Shown here one piece after another: positions 51,821 to 60,835 of a stretch of 64,000 nucleotides of DNA. A program made the translations under genes and the position numbers. Positions within the stretch are counted from its first letter, which is position 1; each line of letters starts with the position of its first letter. Below the pieces are notes generated by a model that did no database searches, was not told the DNA's origin, and saw only the letters and a list, made by a program, of their open reading frames with translations. The stretch is from positions 8,211 through 72,210 of the forward strand of contig CAYWOS010000011.1 in the NCBI GenBank assembly GCA_964459985.1, given 5' to 3'. The stretch is from CAYWOS01 sp964459985. Lineage in GTDB: Bacteria > Bacillota > Clostridia > Christensenellales > Aristaeellaceae.

Positions 51821-52273
51821 ATGATTGACACAAGCGCTTGGGACAATGCAGAGGCTTATCTGCTGAAGGAGTGCTATCTTCTGGCCATCCAGTTCGCGCA
51901 GCCCGATACAGCCAAGGACATACTGAGAGATCGCTGCGACAAGATCGACGTCCCGCAAAGCGATATCCCGGTTCGGGGCGACGCCGCCTCAAAGGAAACC
52001 GAGATGAAAATCATATCGGACGTCCTGTACGATCTGACGCTCGAAGGCTTCACCGCCTCGGAAAACAAGAAATCTCCCTGCGTTCAGAAGATCAAAAGCC
52101 TGCCAAAATCCGCCGAAAAGGAATTCATGCTTGCGCTGCTGGCCTTAAGGGAAGGGCGGGATGAAACGCAGAGAATCAAGGCGCTGGATCATATAAGCGC
52201 CGCGCTCAACGATTCCCTTGACAATCCACGGTATATCGCGCTGGCAAATATCCTGCGGGAAGCGGGGAAGTGA
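51821..52273 (+). CDS. helical protein of unknown function
   Basis: 150 residues, all-alpha by appearance (TPR-like ALLALREGRD...ALDHISAALNDSL...RYIALANILREAGK). GGGGGAGAAACC precedes the ATG. Could be a scaffold or adaptor. No family recognised. Confidence 0.65.
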   Translation: MIDTSAWDNAEAYLLKECYLLAIQFAQPDTAKDILRDRCDKIDVPQSDIPVRGDAASKETEMKIISDVLYDLTLEGFTASENKKSPCVQKIKSLPKSAEKEFMLALLALREGRDETQRIKALDHISAALNDSLDNPRYIALANILREAGK

Positions 52274-52283
52274 GGCGGAATAC

Positions 52284-53333
52284 ATGGACGCAAAAAGGGT
52301 GCTGCTGCTGCTGGATACTCTCCACGCGAACACAAGCGGTCACGCCGACGAAATCGCCGGGATATATCAAAGAGCCCTGGATGAAGACGATGATATCCTG
52401 CGGCTGAAATCGCTTCTGAATGACTGCATGTTTTATCGTGAGATCGGCGGCGCTCTGAATCAACGCGGAGAGGAAGCGCTGAAAGAAATCTATTCATCGC
52501 CGTCGAAGGCGTTCGACACTCTGCCCCGGCTCATGCAAACCTACGAATCAATCGCGCATGAAGTCCGTCTGTCAGAGCGGCTCATGCGTTCGCCGACGCC
52601 GTTTTCCGAAACGGTTCTCGTCTTAAGAAAAAAGGATATCGCGTCCTATATGGCCGCGCTGCGGACGATTGCCGGCACATGCCTATACCTCATTGCCCTG
52701 TACGCCGGTTTGGATAAGGTCAAGAATCTTTCGTGGGACGACACAGTCGGTATTCAGGAATTGATTTATGCGATCAATACCAAATTTCTGCCGGCGTTGT
52801 GCGCCGTCAGGTGTCCCGATTACAGCTGGGTTATCAGAAAAAGGCGAATGGGCGGAAGCGCGCTGTTTGACGGCGATTGTTTTTATTTAAGTTATGAAAG
52901 CGCAAGAGAAGTCGATATGCATTGCGGCGCGCTGTATAAAGAACCGCTCGGCACGCATGCGTTTTTGAACGCGAACGCCTACGAGTCCGGCGAAACGGAT
53001 ACTCCGTTTTGCTGGGGAACCGGAAATATCGTTTCCTTTTTGCCCGATAACGCGATTCTGCTGCTGCAAAACAAAGTCGTGACAAAAGTCCGCGCGCCGC
53101 GGCGCGAGGAGCTCATGAAAAAAATGCCGACGCCCTTCGAATGCATCAGGCAGTTGTCCGACGGCGCGATGTTCTGCGTATCGCCGGACGAGCTTCTTCT
53201 GGCGATGAATCAATGGCAAATGGGATATGAGATCGAAATGCGCAAAAGAATGCATATCTGCCTGTTCTGCGGGAAACACGTATCGGATAACAGGTTGGTT
53301 TGTCCGTCGCATTTCACATCGAAGATCACATGA
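52284..53333 (+). CDS. unknown protein with C-terminal zinc knuckle
   Basis: 349 residues from ATG 52284 (GAGGCGG upstream); a longer frame overlaps the previous gene. The first 130 residues are helical; the middle is beta-rich with many aromatic residues (DGDCFYLSYESAREV). The C-terminus has CLFCGKH...CPSHF, a likely zinc knuckle. Overlaps the radical SAM gene as ATGA. Family not recognised. Confidence 0.65.
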   Translation: MDAKRVLLLLDTLHANTSGHADEIAGIYQRALDEDDDILRLKSLLNDCMFYREIGGALNQRGEEALKEIYSSPSKAFDTLPRLMQTYESIAHEVRLSERLMRSPTPFSETVLVLRKKDIASYMAALRTIAGTCLYLIALYAGLDKVKNLSWDDTVGIQELIYAINTKFLPALCAVRCPDYSWVIRKRRMGGSALFDGDCFYLSYESAREVDMHCGALYKEPLGTHAFLNANAYESGETDTPFCWGTGNIVSFLPDNAILLLQNKVVTKVRAPRREELMKKMPTPFECIRQLSDGAMFCVSPDELLLAMNQWQMGYEIEMRKRMHICLFCGKHVSDNRLVCPSHFTSKIT

Positions 53334-53911
53334 AACAATCGGAGATGAAGATCAGCCTCGCAAGAATGTATTATCCGGTGAAGGTCCTCGGTCCCGGCGA
53401 CAGATTCGGCATATGGGTCAACGGCTGCGCGCGGAATTGCGACGGCTGCATCAGCCCGGAACTGCGGCGGTATGATCCGTCAAAGGAAGTGTCGACGGAC
53501 CGTATCATGCAGATGATCCGTCGCGTGGACGGTCGCATAGACGGCTTCACCATCTCCGGCGGAGAACCGTTCTACAAACCGGAAGCATTATGCAATCTGG
53601 TCGAAGCGCTGGTCCCGGTAAGCGACGATATCCTGATCTATACGGGATATAGGATCGAGGAACTCAAGGCGCGGAAGAATCGGGCGATTGACGCTGTTCT
53701 TGATCGCTGCGCGGCGCTCATTGACGGCCCGTATATTGCGCGGATGAACCAAGGCGTCGGATGGATGGGATCGTCCAATCAAAGGTGCTGGGTGTTCAAA
53801 TACCCTGACAAGTATGCTTTGGCAGCCACTGCGAAGCGGGGGCTGCAGACTGTGCTTTACGGCAGGCAAGTCCTGCTGATCGGAATTCCCGAAGGGAGAG
53901 GTCTTTCATGA
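53330..53911 (+). CDS. NrdG-like radical SAM activating protein
   Basis: 193 residues. The radical SAM cluster motif CARNCDGC (Cys33, 37, 40) is preceded by GDRFGIWVNG, and TISGGEPF binds SAM. This is the 4Fe-4S activase family (NrdG and PFL-activating enzymes), but no glycyl-radical enzyme gene is present here. It sits inside the operon between the zinc-knuckle protein and the kinase, overlapping both. It may install a radical or modify a peptide side chain of a system component; that is speculation. Confidence 0.82.
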   Translation: MKQSEMKISLARMYYPVKVLGPGDRFGIWVNGCARNCDGCISPELRRYDPSKEVSTDRIMQMIRRVDGRIDGFTISGGEPFYKPEALCNLVEALVPVSDDILIYTGYRIEELKARKNRAIDAVLDRCAALIDGPYIARMNQGVGWMGSSNQRCWVFKYPDKYALAATAKRGLQTVLYGRQVLLIGIPEGRGLS

Positions 53912-55497
53912 TCAACGCGGCAGAAACACAACCGCCGAGGATCGTCACGGGTCAAGCGGTAAATGCCGGAGAGACCATTCCCCCCGGCGGCAAGGGACAA
54001 AGCGGTCAAAACATCATGCTGTTGGCCGGCGAGTCCATTGCCGACAGCTACATCATCCACGCCCTCATGAACAAGCAGGGAAAACAATCGGATGTGTACC
54101 TGGCGAAAAAGTGGGGGAAAACCTACGTCATCAAGGTTTATCATAACGGATGGCGGCCTTCCAATCAAATGCAGAGTTTCTTATCAAACGTTCGCCACCC
54201 GAGCATCGCGCATGTACTGGATCGCGGCGATTTCAAGGGCTACTACTACGAAATCTACGAGTATTACTCGGAGGGGACGCTGGAGGACGCGGGCGCGCTG
54301 ACAAGCGTTCATATTCAAAACGTCATTGTTCCCTCCGTGAACGAAGGGCTTCATGAACTGCACAGAAACGGTATCGTGCATTGCGATATCAAGCCGAGCA
54401 ATCTGTTCTACGCGGACGGAGGGAAGAGAATCGTCATCGGCGATTGCGGCATCAGCGGCTATATGAACGAAACCGGGAAATTCGTGGACGCCGTGCGGGG
54501 AACCCCGGAATACGCGCCGCGCGTGAAAGCTCTTTTATGGAGCGCCGCTATGTCGCCGGCGTATGATTACGGCTCCTTCGGTCTGGTGCTTTGCAGGGCG
54601 ATCCTCGGGCATTCAATCTTTGAAGGGATGTCCGTCGAGGAGATATCAAGAACCTGGGACAGAGGGCTGGAACTGCCAAGCCAAATCAACGGACGGCTCA
54701 ATGTATTGATTCGGGGACTGCTTAATGAAGACGAAGAGCAGCGATGGGGGTATCAGCAGGTCAAACGATGGTGCGAAGGCGAGTATATCCGGCCTGTCAA
54801 CAGAAAGCTGTATCCCACGGCGGGCAGGGAACAGCCAAACAAACCGTTGATTTTCGGAAGATTCGACGGTCAAACCATCTCCGTAGCTACGCTCCGCCAG
54901 CTCTCGCTGGCAATCAGGCAATACTGGTCGCAGGCGCTGCGAATCGTAAAAAGACGGGAGCTGGTTGAGTTCGTCCGGCAGTTTAATCGGTCGCTTGCCG
55001 ACGAGGTCAGGGATCTTTCGATCTGCCAGGACACGGACGCCGCCGTTTTCCGTCTGCTGACGCTCATCGACGACAATTCGGCCGGGATATACTATTGCGG
55101 GAAAGCGTACGCGTCGCTTGCGGATTATGTTGCGCGGCTGTCCACGGGAAAGGATGAAATCGCAAAGAGGTTTTTGTCATCGGGCCTATTGGTTTTTTAC
55201 CTGCGCCACAATGACTACGATGAGACGCAGATCGATCAGCTTGAGTCGCTGATTCGAAGGAACGGCTGTGACGACATGGCCGCGATTTCTACGATATGCT
55301 TCGCTTTACAGGGGAAGAAAACAATCGACATCGGCGGCGTATCTGTTGAAACGCTGGACGATCTGGCCGCCGTTTTACCGAAACTCTCGATCAAAGAGAT
55401 CGACGAATTGCTTCGCAGCGATCACTTCATCGCATGGATGAACAGGCTGGGATACGAGAAAGAAACACGCAGAATCAAGGAGGCGTTTGCGTCATGA
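53908..55497 (+). CDS. Hanks-type Ser/Thr kinase with long C-terminal region
   Basis: 529 residues. Kinase domain about 45-290: ATP-binding Lys76 in VIKVY, catalytic loop HCDIKPSN (Asp160, HRD altered to HCD), DCG in place of DFG (Asp179), and GTPEYAP. The catalytic Lys, Asp and Asn are present, so it should be active. There is no membrane segment or PASTA repeat; the C-terminal 230 residues are helical. With the FHA protein two genes downstream it likely forms a phosphothreonine switch. ATGA overlap with the radical SAM gene. Confidence 0.9.
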   Translation: MINAAETQPPRIVTGQAVNAGETIPPGGKGQSGQNIMLLAGESIADSYIIHALMNKQGKQSDVYLAKKWGKTYVIKVYHNGWRPSNQMQSFLSNVRHPSIAHVLDRGDFKGYYYEIYEYYSEGTLEDAGALTSVHIQNVIVPSVNEGLHELHRNGIVHCDIKPSNLFYADGGKRIVIGDCGISGYMNETGKFVDAVRGTPEYAPRVKALLWSAAMSPAYDYGSFGLVLCRAILGHSIFEGMSVEEISRTWDRGLELPSQINGRLNVLIRGLLNEDEEQRWGYQQVKRWCEGEYIRPVNRKLYPTAGREQPNKPLIFGRFDGQTISVATLRQLSLAIRQYWSQALRIVKRRELVEFVRQFNRSLADEVRDLSICQDTDAAVFRLLTLIDDNSAGIYYCGKAYASLADYVARLSTGKDEIAKRFLSSGLLVFYLRHNDYDETQIDQLESLIRRNGCDDMAAISTICFALQGKKTIDIGGVSVETLDDLAAVLPKLSIKEIDELLRSDHFIAWMNRLGYEKETRRIKEAFAS

Positions 55498-56600
55498 GCA
55501 GCTACTATACGACCGCGCAGCTGGAAGAGATGAGGCGCGCGCAAATCGAAAGGGAAATCGCCGCAGAAAAAGCGCGCCTCAAGAAAGCGATGGAAGACAG
55601 CATTCAAAGGATAAGCGATCAGCTTCGGAAGCAGCACGTGAATGAAGTAAAGGCGACCGAGACGCCCGGAGAGAAAATGACCGTGTTCATATCCGATCAG
55701 GCCGTGAGCGGATATCGCGAGAGCGCCGTCATCACGGGCGCAACGCTTCAGAACGAGCGCCATGTTGCGAAAGTCAAACGCGACGAGCTTGATTTTTCCG
55801 GTTTACTGCAATCGGAAGGCAAAAAAGCTACGGCTTTGGCGTCGGAACTTAATGCTTGGCTCGGACGCATCGACGAGCGTCCCGTGATATCGGAAAAAGA
55901 CGAAAAGGACAGGAAGCGGCTAATCGCTGAACTTGAAAAAACGGTTGCGGCAGCGTCCGTTGATATCGAAGATAAGATCCGATCGGTCAAAATGCGCGTG
56001 TCAAGCTATTTGCAGGGAAGCGCGCGGATGACGCCGGACGACGAGGCAAGTATTCAATCGGATTACTGCGAATACTGCGTGTTATGCGATATGCTGGAAA
56101 TGAAGCCGACCGAAAAGTTCCCTTGGCGGATAAAGAAAGAAATCGAAAGAATGAACGCGGTGCTGTCGAAACGCACGCAGGACGAATACATCATGAGCGC
56201 GCTTGAAACCATCATGGATGAAATGGGATTACACGCCAAGGACAACGCGGTGCTCGATCACACAGCCGGTCAGTTATACGCCGTAGACGGTCATCCTTTT
56301 TGCGATGTTTTTGTCGGGAACGACGGCAGCGGGATCATGTTTGAACCGATCGGCGAATCCAGAGAAGGATCTGTGGATAAGCGCCGTCAAATAGAGCACA
56401 GCGCGAACAGCATCTGTCGGATGTACGCGGTACTGGAAGAGAAAGCGGCGGAAAAGGGCGTCATATTGAATCGGGTGTACGCCGCTCCCGCGCGAATCGA
56501 CCAAATGAGCGTGCAAACAGACGTCAGCGAGAGAAGCGCCGCAAAACGGCAAAAGAAATCGTCCGTCCTGAAACAACGCGCATTGGATTCGGAGGGTTAA
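55494..56600 (+). CDS. coiled-coil protein of unknown function
   Basis: 368 residues from ATG 55494, overlapping the kinase stop. N-terminal coiled coil (EEMRRAQIEREIAAEKARLKK), then a mixed domain with several Glu/Lys helices and a C-terminal beta region (GHPFCDVFVGNDGSGIMFEP). It may be a structural or kinase-target component. Family not recognised. Confidence 0.65.
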   Translation: MSSYYTTAQLEEMRRAQIEREIAAEKARLKKAMEDSIQRISDQLRKQHVNEVKATETPGEKMTVFISDQAVSGYRESAVITGATLQNERHVAKVKRDELDFSGLLQSEGKKATALASELNAWLGRIDERPVISEKDEKDRKRLIAELEKTVAAASVDIEDKIRSVKMRVSSYLQGSARMTPDDEASIQSDYCEYCVLCDMLEMKPTEKFPWRIKKEIERMNAVLSKRTQDEYIMSALETIMDEMGLHAKDNAVLDHTAGQLYAVDGHPFCDVFVGNDGSGIMFEPIGESREGSVDKRRQIEHSANSICRMYAVLEEKAAEKGVILNRVYAAPARIDQMSVQTDVSERSAAKRQKKSSVLKQRALDSEG

Positions 56601-56603
56601 TGC

Positions 56604-57128
56604 ATGGCTTTTTTCAAAATCTGCGCCTGCGGAGAAAGAATCGTCTTTGAACGAATATTGGGCTACCCGGACAACTGCCCCGCATGCGGAAGAAAACTGG
56701 TCGATTTCCAGACGTACAGCGAAGGCGACGCGCGCACCGCGGCGCTGACGCGCGCCGCCGAGCAACCGGATCAGCCGACAAATGAGGAAGAACCGAAATC
56801 CAAGGAAGCCGGGACGCAAGCAAGCGGCCTCGCGCTGAAACTGATCAACGGGAAAGAAATCATGATTCCGGACGAGGGCTGCATCATCGGCAGAACCGAA
56901 ACCGGCGCGGAAGAGTTGGCGGAATTCCCCTCTGTCAGCCGGCAGCATCTGCGCATGATGCCCAAGCGCAATATCGGCGTGATCATCGAGGACATCAGCA
57001 GCTACGGCACGTTGGTTGACGGGCAAAGAATCACGAAAAACTCGCCCGTCAGGGTGGCGGCGGGATCAAAAATCACGCTGTGCGATCTGGAAACGGTGCT
57101 CGTGGAAAGGAATGGAGCGGACGCATGA
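56604..57128 (+). CDS. zinc-ribbon and FHA domain protein
   Basis: 174 residues. N-terminal zinc ribbon (ICACGER...CPACGRKL), a Glu/Pro-rich linker, and an FHA domain with IIGRTETG, SVSRQHLRM and SSYGTLVDGQR, the phosphothreonine-binding Arg, Ser and His region. It is expected to read the phosphorylation made by the kinase encoded just upstream. Overlaps the AAA+ gene as ATGA. Confidence 0.9.
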   Translation: MAFFKICACGERIVFERILGYPDNCPACGRKLVDFQTYSEGDARTAALTRAAEQPDQPTNEEEPKSKEAGTQASGLALKLINGKEIMIPDEGCIIGRTETGAEELAEFPSVSRQHLRMMPKRNIGVIIEDISSYGTLVDGQRITKNSPVRVAAGSKITLCDLETVLVERNGADA

Positions 57129-58957
57129 TACAGGCGGAAAAATGGCAGAAGGACCTGGCCGTTTATCAGGATATCAATACGACATTCATTATTGAAGGCA
57201 ACGTGCATGATTTGCAGCCGTGGATATATCCGGAGGACAAAACATGCGAGCCCGTCAGTCTTTCTCTGTATTTGCAACGCTACTTGTCCGAGGCGGGATA
57301 CGATCCCGTTGTTTTCTACAACCGCATCGACGGATTCACCAATCCTTACGCGCTCGATATGATTCCCTCGTTTTTCAGGAGCGTGTCATCGGACGAAAAG
57401 ACATCAAAACCGATCGGCGAAGCGACGGAACTGATCCGCAAAGCGATGAAGAACGCCACCCGTCCAATAGCCGTCGTGGTCGATCTCGCCAACACGATCA
57501 CTTCCTCTCCGGACAACTTATCAGACGAGGAAATCGAGTATTTCACAAGGCTTATGCTCGCTTCGAGGATGCCGACGCAGGCTTTGAGCATGCGTGATAA
57601 GCAGCCGCTCACGAATCTTTTGTTCCTCATTGTGGAAAAAGTCAACGATATACCGACGTGGTTCTATTTGAACAATCCTTATGTGCGAACGCTGACCATC
57701 TCGCGTCCCGAAAACAACGTCCGTGCGGCTGTGATTGACGCACGGATCGATACGCTGGCAGGCGCCGGGGATCTGACGCCTGCCGACAGGAGAAAAGTAT
57801 GCGATGAGTTTGTCGCGTTGACCGACGGCATGACGTTGGTTGAGCTTTTCGGCGTTTTTCATCTCTGTCAGCAGAAGAAATACTCGGTTTCTCATATCCG
57901 GGAAGCAGTGAAGATGTTCCGCTACGGCGAAACGGAGAGCCAATGGGATAAGCTGGATTCCGAAAAGGTCAAGCACGCCGAAGAATACCTTTCCAGACGG
58001 GTCAAAGGCCAGGAAACGGCGATCGGCAAAGTCGCGGAGGTATTAAGCCGCGCATGTCTGGGCATGTCGGGCATTCAGGGCGGTTCAAGCAGCCGGCCCA
58101 AAGGCGTCCTGTTCTTTTCAGGGCCTACCGGGACCGGAAAAACCGAGTTGGCAAAAACGATTGCCGAATTCATTTTCGGTGACGAGAGCTTTGTCACGCG
58201 TTTCGATATGAGCGAATACCAGCAGCCGCATTCGGATCAGAAACTGCTGGGCGCGCCTCCCGGGTATGTGGGGTACAGCGACGGCGGCCAATTGACCAAC
58301 GCGATCAAATCAAAGCCTTTCTGCGTGCTGTTGTTTGATGAAATCGATAAGGCGCATCCGTCGATCCTTGATAAATTTCTCCAGATACTGGAAGACGGGC
58401 GCATCACGGACTCGGCCGGCGAGACAATGTATTTTTCAGAAGCGTTGATTATATTCACAAGCAACCTCGGCGTTGTCGGTCAGGATGCCGAAACCGGGAA
58501 GCGATACAGCACCGTAACGCCGGATATGGATTACGATTCCATGCAGACAGAGCTGCTGACGGCCATCAAGGATTACTTCAAGTATACGATCCAACGCCCC
58601 GAGTTATTGAACCGTATCGGCGATAATTTCGTGGTGTTCGATTTTATCAGGGAGAAGGCCGTCGTGGAGATCCTGAACCTTAAGCTGAAAGCGATTATCG
58701 GGAACTTAGAGCGAGAAAAAGGCCTCAAACTCGTGGTCACGGATGCGTTCAACGAGTTTCTGCTTCAAAGAGCCAAACAGGATCTTTCCAACGGCGGACG
58801 CGGAATCAGCAACCTTGTCGAAGCCTGCCTCGTCAATCCTTTGGCGCGAGTGCTCGTACAGGAAACATGGAACACGGGGGACGAAATCGTCATCGAGGAT
58901 CGACCGGCCTGCGACGGGGACGCCTTCCGATATACGATCAGAAGATCCGCCTGCTAA
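57125..58957 (+). CDS. ClpB-type AAA+ ATPase with degenerate first domain
   Basis: 610 residues. The first 240 resemble an AAA+ domain without a Walker A (FIIEGNVHDLQPW at the start, VVVDLANTI, LLFLIVEKVNDIP as sensor-like strand). The second is a full ClpB D2 domain: Walker A GPTGTGKTE (333-341), pore-loop region GAPPGYVGYSDGG, Walker B LLFDEIDKAHP, and arginine-finger/sensor NRIGDNFVVFD. Such proteins unfold or remodel protein complexes, e.g. recycle secretion sheaths. It is the last gene of the operon. Confidence 0.9.
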   Translation: MIQAEKWQKDLAVYQDINTTFIIEGNVHDLQPWIYPEDKTCEPVSLSLYLQRYLSEAGYDPVVFYNRIDGFTNPYALDMIPSFFRSVSSDEKTSKPIGEATELIRKAMKNATRPIAVVVDLANTITSSPDNLSDEEIEYFTRLMLASRMPTQALSMRDKQPLTNLLFLIVEKVNDIPTWFYLNNPYVRTLTISRPENNVRAAVIDARIDTLAGAGDLTPADRRKVCDEFVALTDGMTLVELFGVFHLCQQKKYSVSHIREAVKMFRYGETESQWDKLDSEKVKHAEEYLSRRVKGQETAIGKVAEVLSRACLGMSGIQGGSSSRPKGVLFFSGPTGTGKTELAKTIAEFIFGDESFVTRFDMSEYQQPHSDQKLLGAPPGYVGYSDGGQLTNAIKSKPFCVLLFDEIDKAHPSILDKFLQILEDGRITDSAGETMYFSEALIIFTSNLGVVGQDAETGKRYSTVTPDMDYDSMQTELLTAIKDYFKYTIQRPELLNRIGDNFVVFDFIREKAVVEILNLKLKAIIGNLEREKGLKLVVTDAFNEFLLQRAKQDLSNGGRGISNLVEACLVNPLARVLVQETWNTGDEIVIEDRPACDGDAFRYTIRRSAC

Positions 58958-58973
58958 TCCGCCAAATAGCCGC
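58957..58973 (+). repeat. 17-nt imperfect direct repeat, right end of operon
   Basis: Same orientation as 41898-41914, 15 of 17 positions alike. It starts at the last base of the AAA+ gene stop codon. Confidence 0.4.
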
Positions 58974-58977
58974 TTAT

Positions 58978-59001
58978 GCGCGGGAACCGCGGTTCCCGCG
59001 C
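58978..59001. terminator. 24-bp perfect palindrome after the operon
   Basis: Arms GCGCGGGAACCG / CGGTTCCCGCGC without a loop spacer, followed by TTATTC. Weak T tail, so termination is likely but not certain. Confidence 0.5.
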
Positions 59002-59065
59002 TTATTCATGCGCGCGGCGCAGCGCTGCCGACGAATACGCCCATTCGCGCCGGCCGGCCGCGCGC

Positions 59066-59890
59066 TTACCGATAACGCTTTTGCTTCAGATACTGCACGC
59101 ATTGCGCCGTCCAGTCCGTCTGAATCATATCAAAGCCCAGCGCCGCCAGATATCCCCAGCCCTCGTCCGGGCGGCCGAGCGCGTACAGATCGTCCGTATG
59201 CCCCGCCGAGTGCACGGTTTTATAGTTGAATACGATGGCGTTGCCCCACGTCAGCAGTCCCATACGGTGCATCCTTTCATGATACGCCGGCGAAGCGAAC
59301 TCGCTGTCCTCGGTGCTGAAAAGCGCCTCCGTCCCCAGATACCGCAGGTTTCTGTTCAGGAGCATGCCGGAATCGCGGTCGCGCTCGCGCGTAAAGGTCA
59401 TGTACGCGAAATCCGGCGCGAGCGCTTCGACCATCCGATAGCAGTCTTCCTTTTGCTCGGTTTTCACCAGCGCCTGATCCGCCATGCCGTGGCGGCGCAC
59501 CGCCCTGACGATTTCCTCGGGGTAAAACGGAAATTTATCAATATTGATCACGCATTTGCCCTTGAGCGCCTCCAGCGCGTCGTCAAACCGCGGCACGCCG
59601 TACTGCGTGGCGGCGCCGTCGGCATTGTCGATGCGCTGCCGCGACACCTCTTCGTCCGTCATATCGGCAATCAGCTTGTCCGAGCGCAGAAAGTGCTTCT
59701 CCGTGCCGGGATGGAAAACGTACAGCGTTCCCTCCGCGCTCCGGGAGATATCCAGCTCGATAATGTCCGCGCCTTCCGTCAGCGCGGCGTGGAACGACAT
59801 GATCGTGTTGCAGGGGATATTGCCCATCCAGCTGCCCCTGTGCGCCGCCACAAGCGTCCTGTCCTTTGCCATTTCCCGTAAGTCAAACAT
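59066..59890 (-). CDS. glycerophosphodiester phosphodiesterase family protein
   Basis: 274 residues from ATG 59890 (GGAAAGGA upstream); a start at 59914 lacks a site. The GDPD barrel begins VAAHRGSW, with NTIMSFHAALTEGADIIELDISRS and VFHPGTEK (catalytic His pair). The usual PENT is PCNT here, so one metal-ligand Glu seems replaced by Cys. Cytoplasmic, as no signal peptide is seen. It is the last gene of the ABC operon, so the imported substrate may be a glycerophosphodiester or a related phospho-sugar. Confidence 0.88.
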   Translation of the reverse strand: MFDLREMAKDRTLVAAHRGSWMGNIPCNTIMSFHAALTEGADIIELDISRSAEGTLYVFHPGTEKHFLRSDKLIADMTDEEVSRQRIDNADGAATQYGVPRFDDALEALKGKCVINIDKFPFYPEEIVRAVRRHGMADQALVKTEQKEDCYRMVEALAPDFAYMTFTRERDRDSGMLLNRNLRYLGTEALFSTEDSEFASPAYHERMHRMGLLTWGNAIVFNYKTVHSAGHTDDLYALGRPDEGWGYLAALGFDMIQTDWTAQCVQYLKQKRYR

Positions 59891-59938
59891 GATTGTATCC
59901 TTTCCGTTCCGCATGCCCGCCGGCCGTTCCGCGCGGGC

Positions 59939-60823
59939 TCATCCCTTGATGGAGCCCATCATGATCCCTTTTTCGAAGAAGCGCTGCACCATAGGATAGA
60001 CGATCAGCAGCGGCAGGGCGGCGACGACAATGATAGCATACTTGAGCGACGCGTAAATCAGCGCGGTGTTCGCGTCGTCCACGCCCATGGTTTCCGCCAT
60101 ATCGCCCATCTGCGAGAGCAGCAGGATCTGGCGCAGGAATACCTGAAGCGGCCATTTCTCGCGCTTGGTGATATAAAGCATGGCGTCGAAATAGGAATTC
60201 CAGTGCCCCACGAAGTAATAGATCGTGATGACGATGAGGATCGATTTGCTGAGCGGGAGCACGATGCGCAGCAGCGTATTGATCGGACTGGAGCCGTCGA
60301 TTTCGGCCGCCTCGTGCAGCTCGCCCGGTATCGAATGGAGAAAATAGTTGCGCATAATCAGCATATTGGTCGCGTTGATCAGTCCCGGCAGGAGGACCGA
60401 CCAGCGCGTGTTCAAAAGCCCCAGGGCTTTTACGTTCAGATAGATCGGAATCATGCCGCCGGAGAAAAACATGGTAAAGGTAATCATCACGGTGACGGCG
60501 CTGCGCCCCTTCATATCCTTCATGGAGAGCGGGTAGGCCGCCGCGACGGTCATGATCAGGTTCATCGCCGTGCCCGCGACGGCGTAAAAGATCGTGTTCA
60601 GGTATCCCGTCTGGATATTGTCGCTGATAAACACGCGCTCGTACGCGCGCAGCGTGAACCGGACGGGATACAGCCATACCTGCCCGTCCAGAATGCCCCG
60701 CGGCTCTGACACGGACGCGCTCACGACATAGAGAAGCGGGTAGAGCGTGATCACGGCGACCAGAAACGCAATGAAGTAAATCACCCATTGGAAAATCACG
60801 TCGTTGCGCGATTTATCTTTCAT
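59939..60823 (-). CDS. carbohydrate-type ABC permease, LplC/MalG class
   Basis: 294 residues, six membrane segments. The cytoplasmic EAA loop reads EAAEIDGSSPINTLLRIVLP. Start ATG 60823 is 13 bp after the other permease. It is the second channel subunit of the importer. No ATPase gene lies in the operon, so a shared MsmK-type ATPase elsewhere is likely. Confidence 0.93.
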   Translation of the reverse strand: MKDKSRNDVIFQWVIYFIAFLVAVITLYPLLYVVSASVSEPRGILDGQVWLYPVRFTLRAYERVFISDNIQTGYLNTIFYAVAGTAMNLIMTVAAAYPLSMKDMKGRSAVTVMITFTMFFSGGMIPIYLNVKALGLLNTRWSVLLPGLINATNMLIMRNYFLHSIPGELHEAAEIDGSSPINTLLRIVLPLSKSILIVITIYYFVGHWNSYFDAMLYITKREKWPLQVFLRQILLLSQMGDMAETMGVDDANTALIYASLKYAIIVVAALPLLIVYPMVQRFFEKGIMMGSIKG

Positions 60824-60835
60824 ACGCCCGCCCCC

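Noticed and set aside
41995..58957. Canonical type VII or type VI secretion locus, or a TerY-type tellurium system
   Set aside because: No WXG100, EssB/EsaA, sheath, tube, VgrG, vWA or TerD-type protein is present; only general themes are shared.
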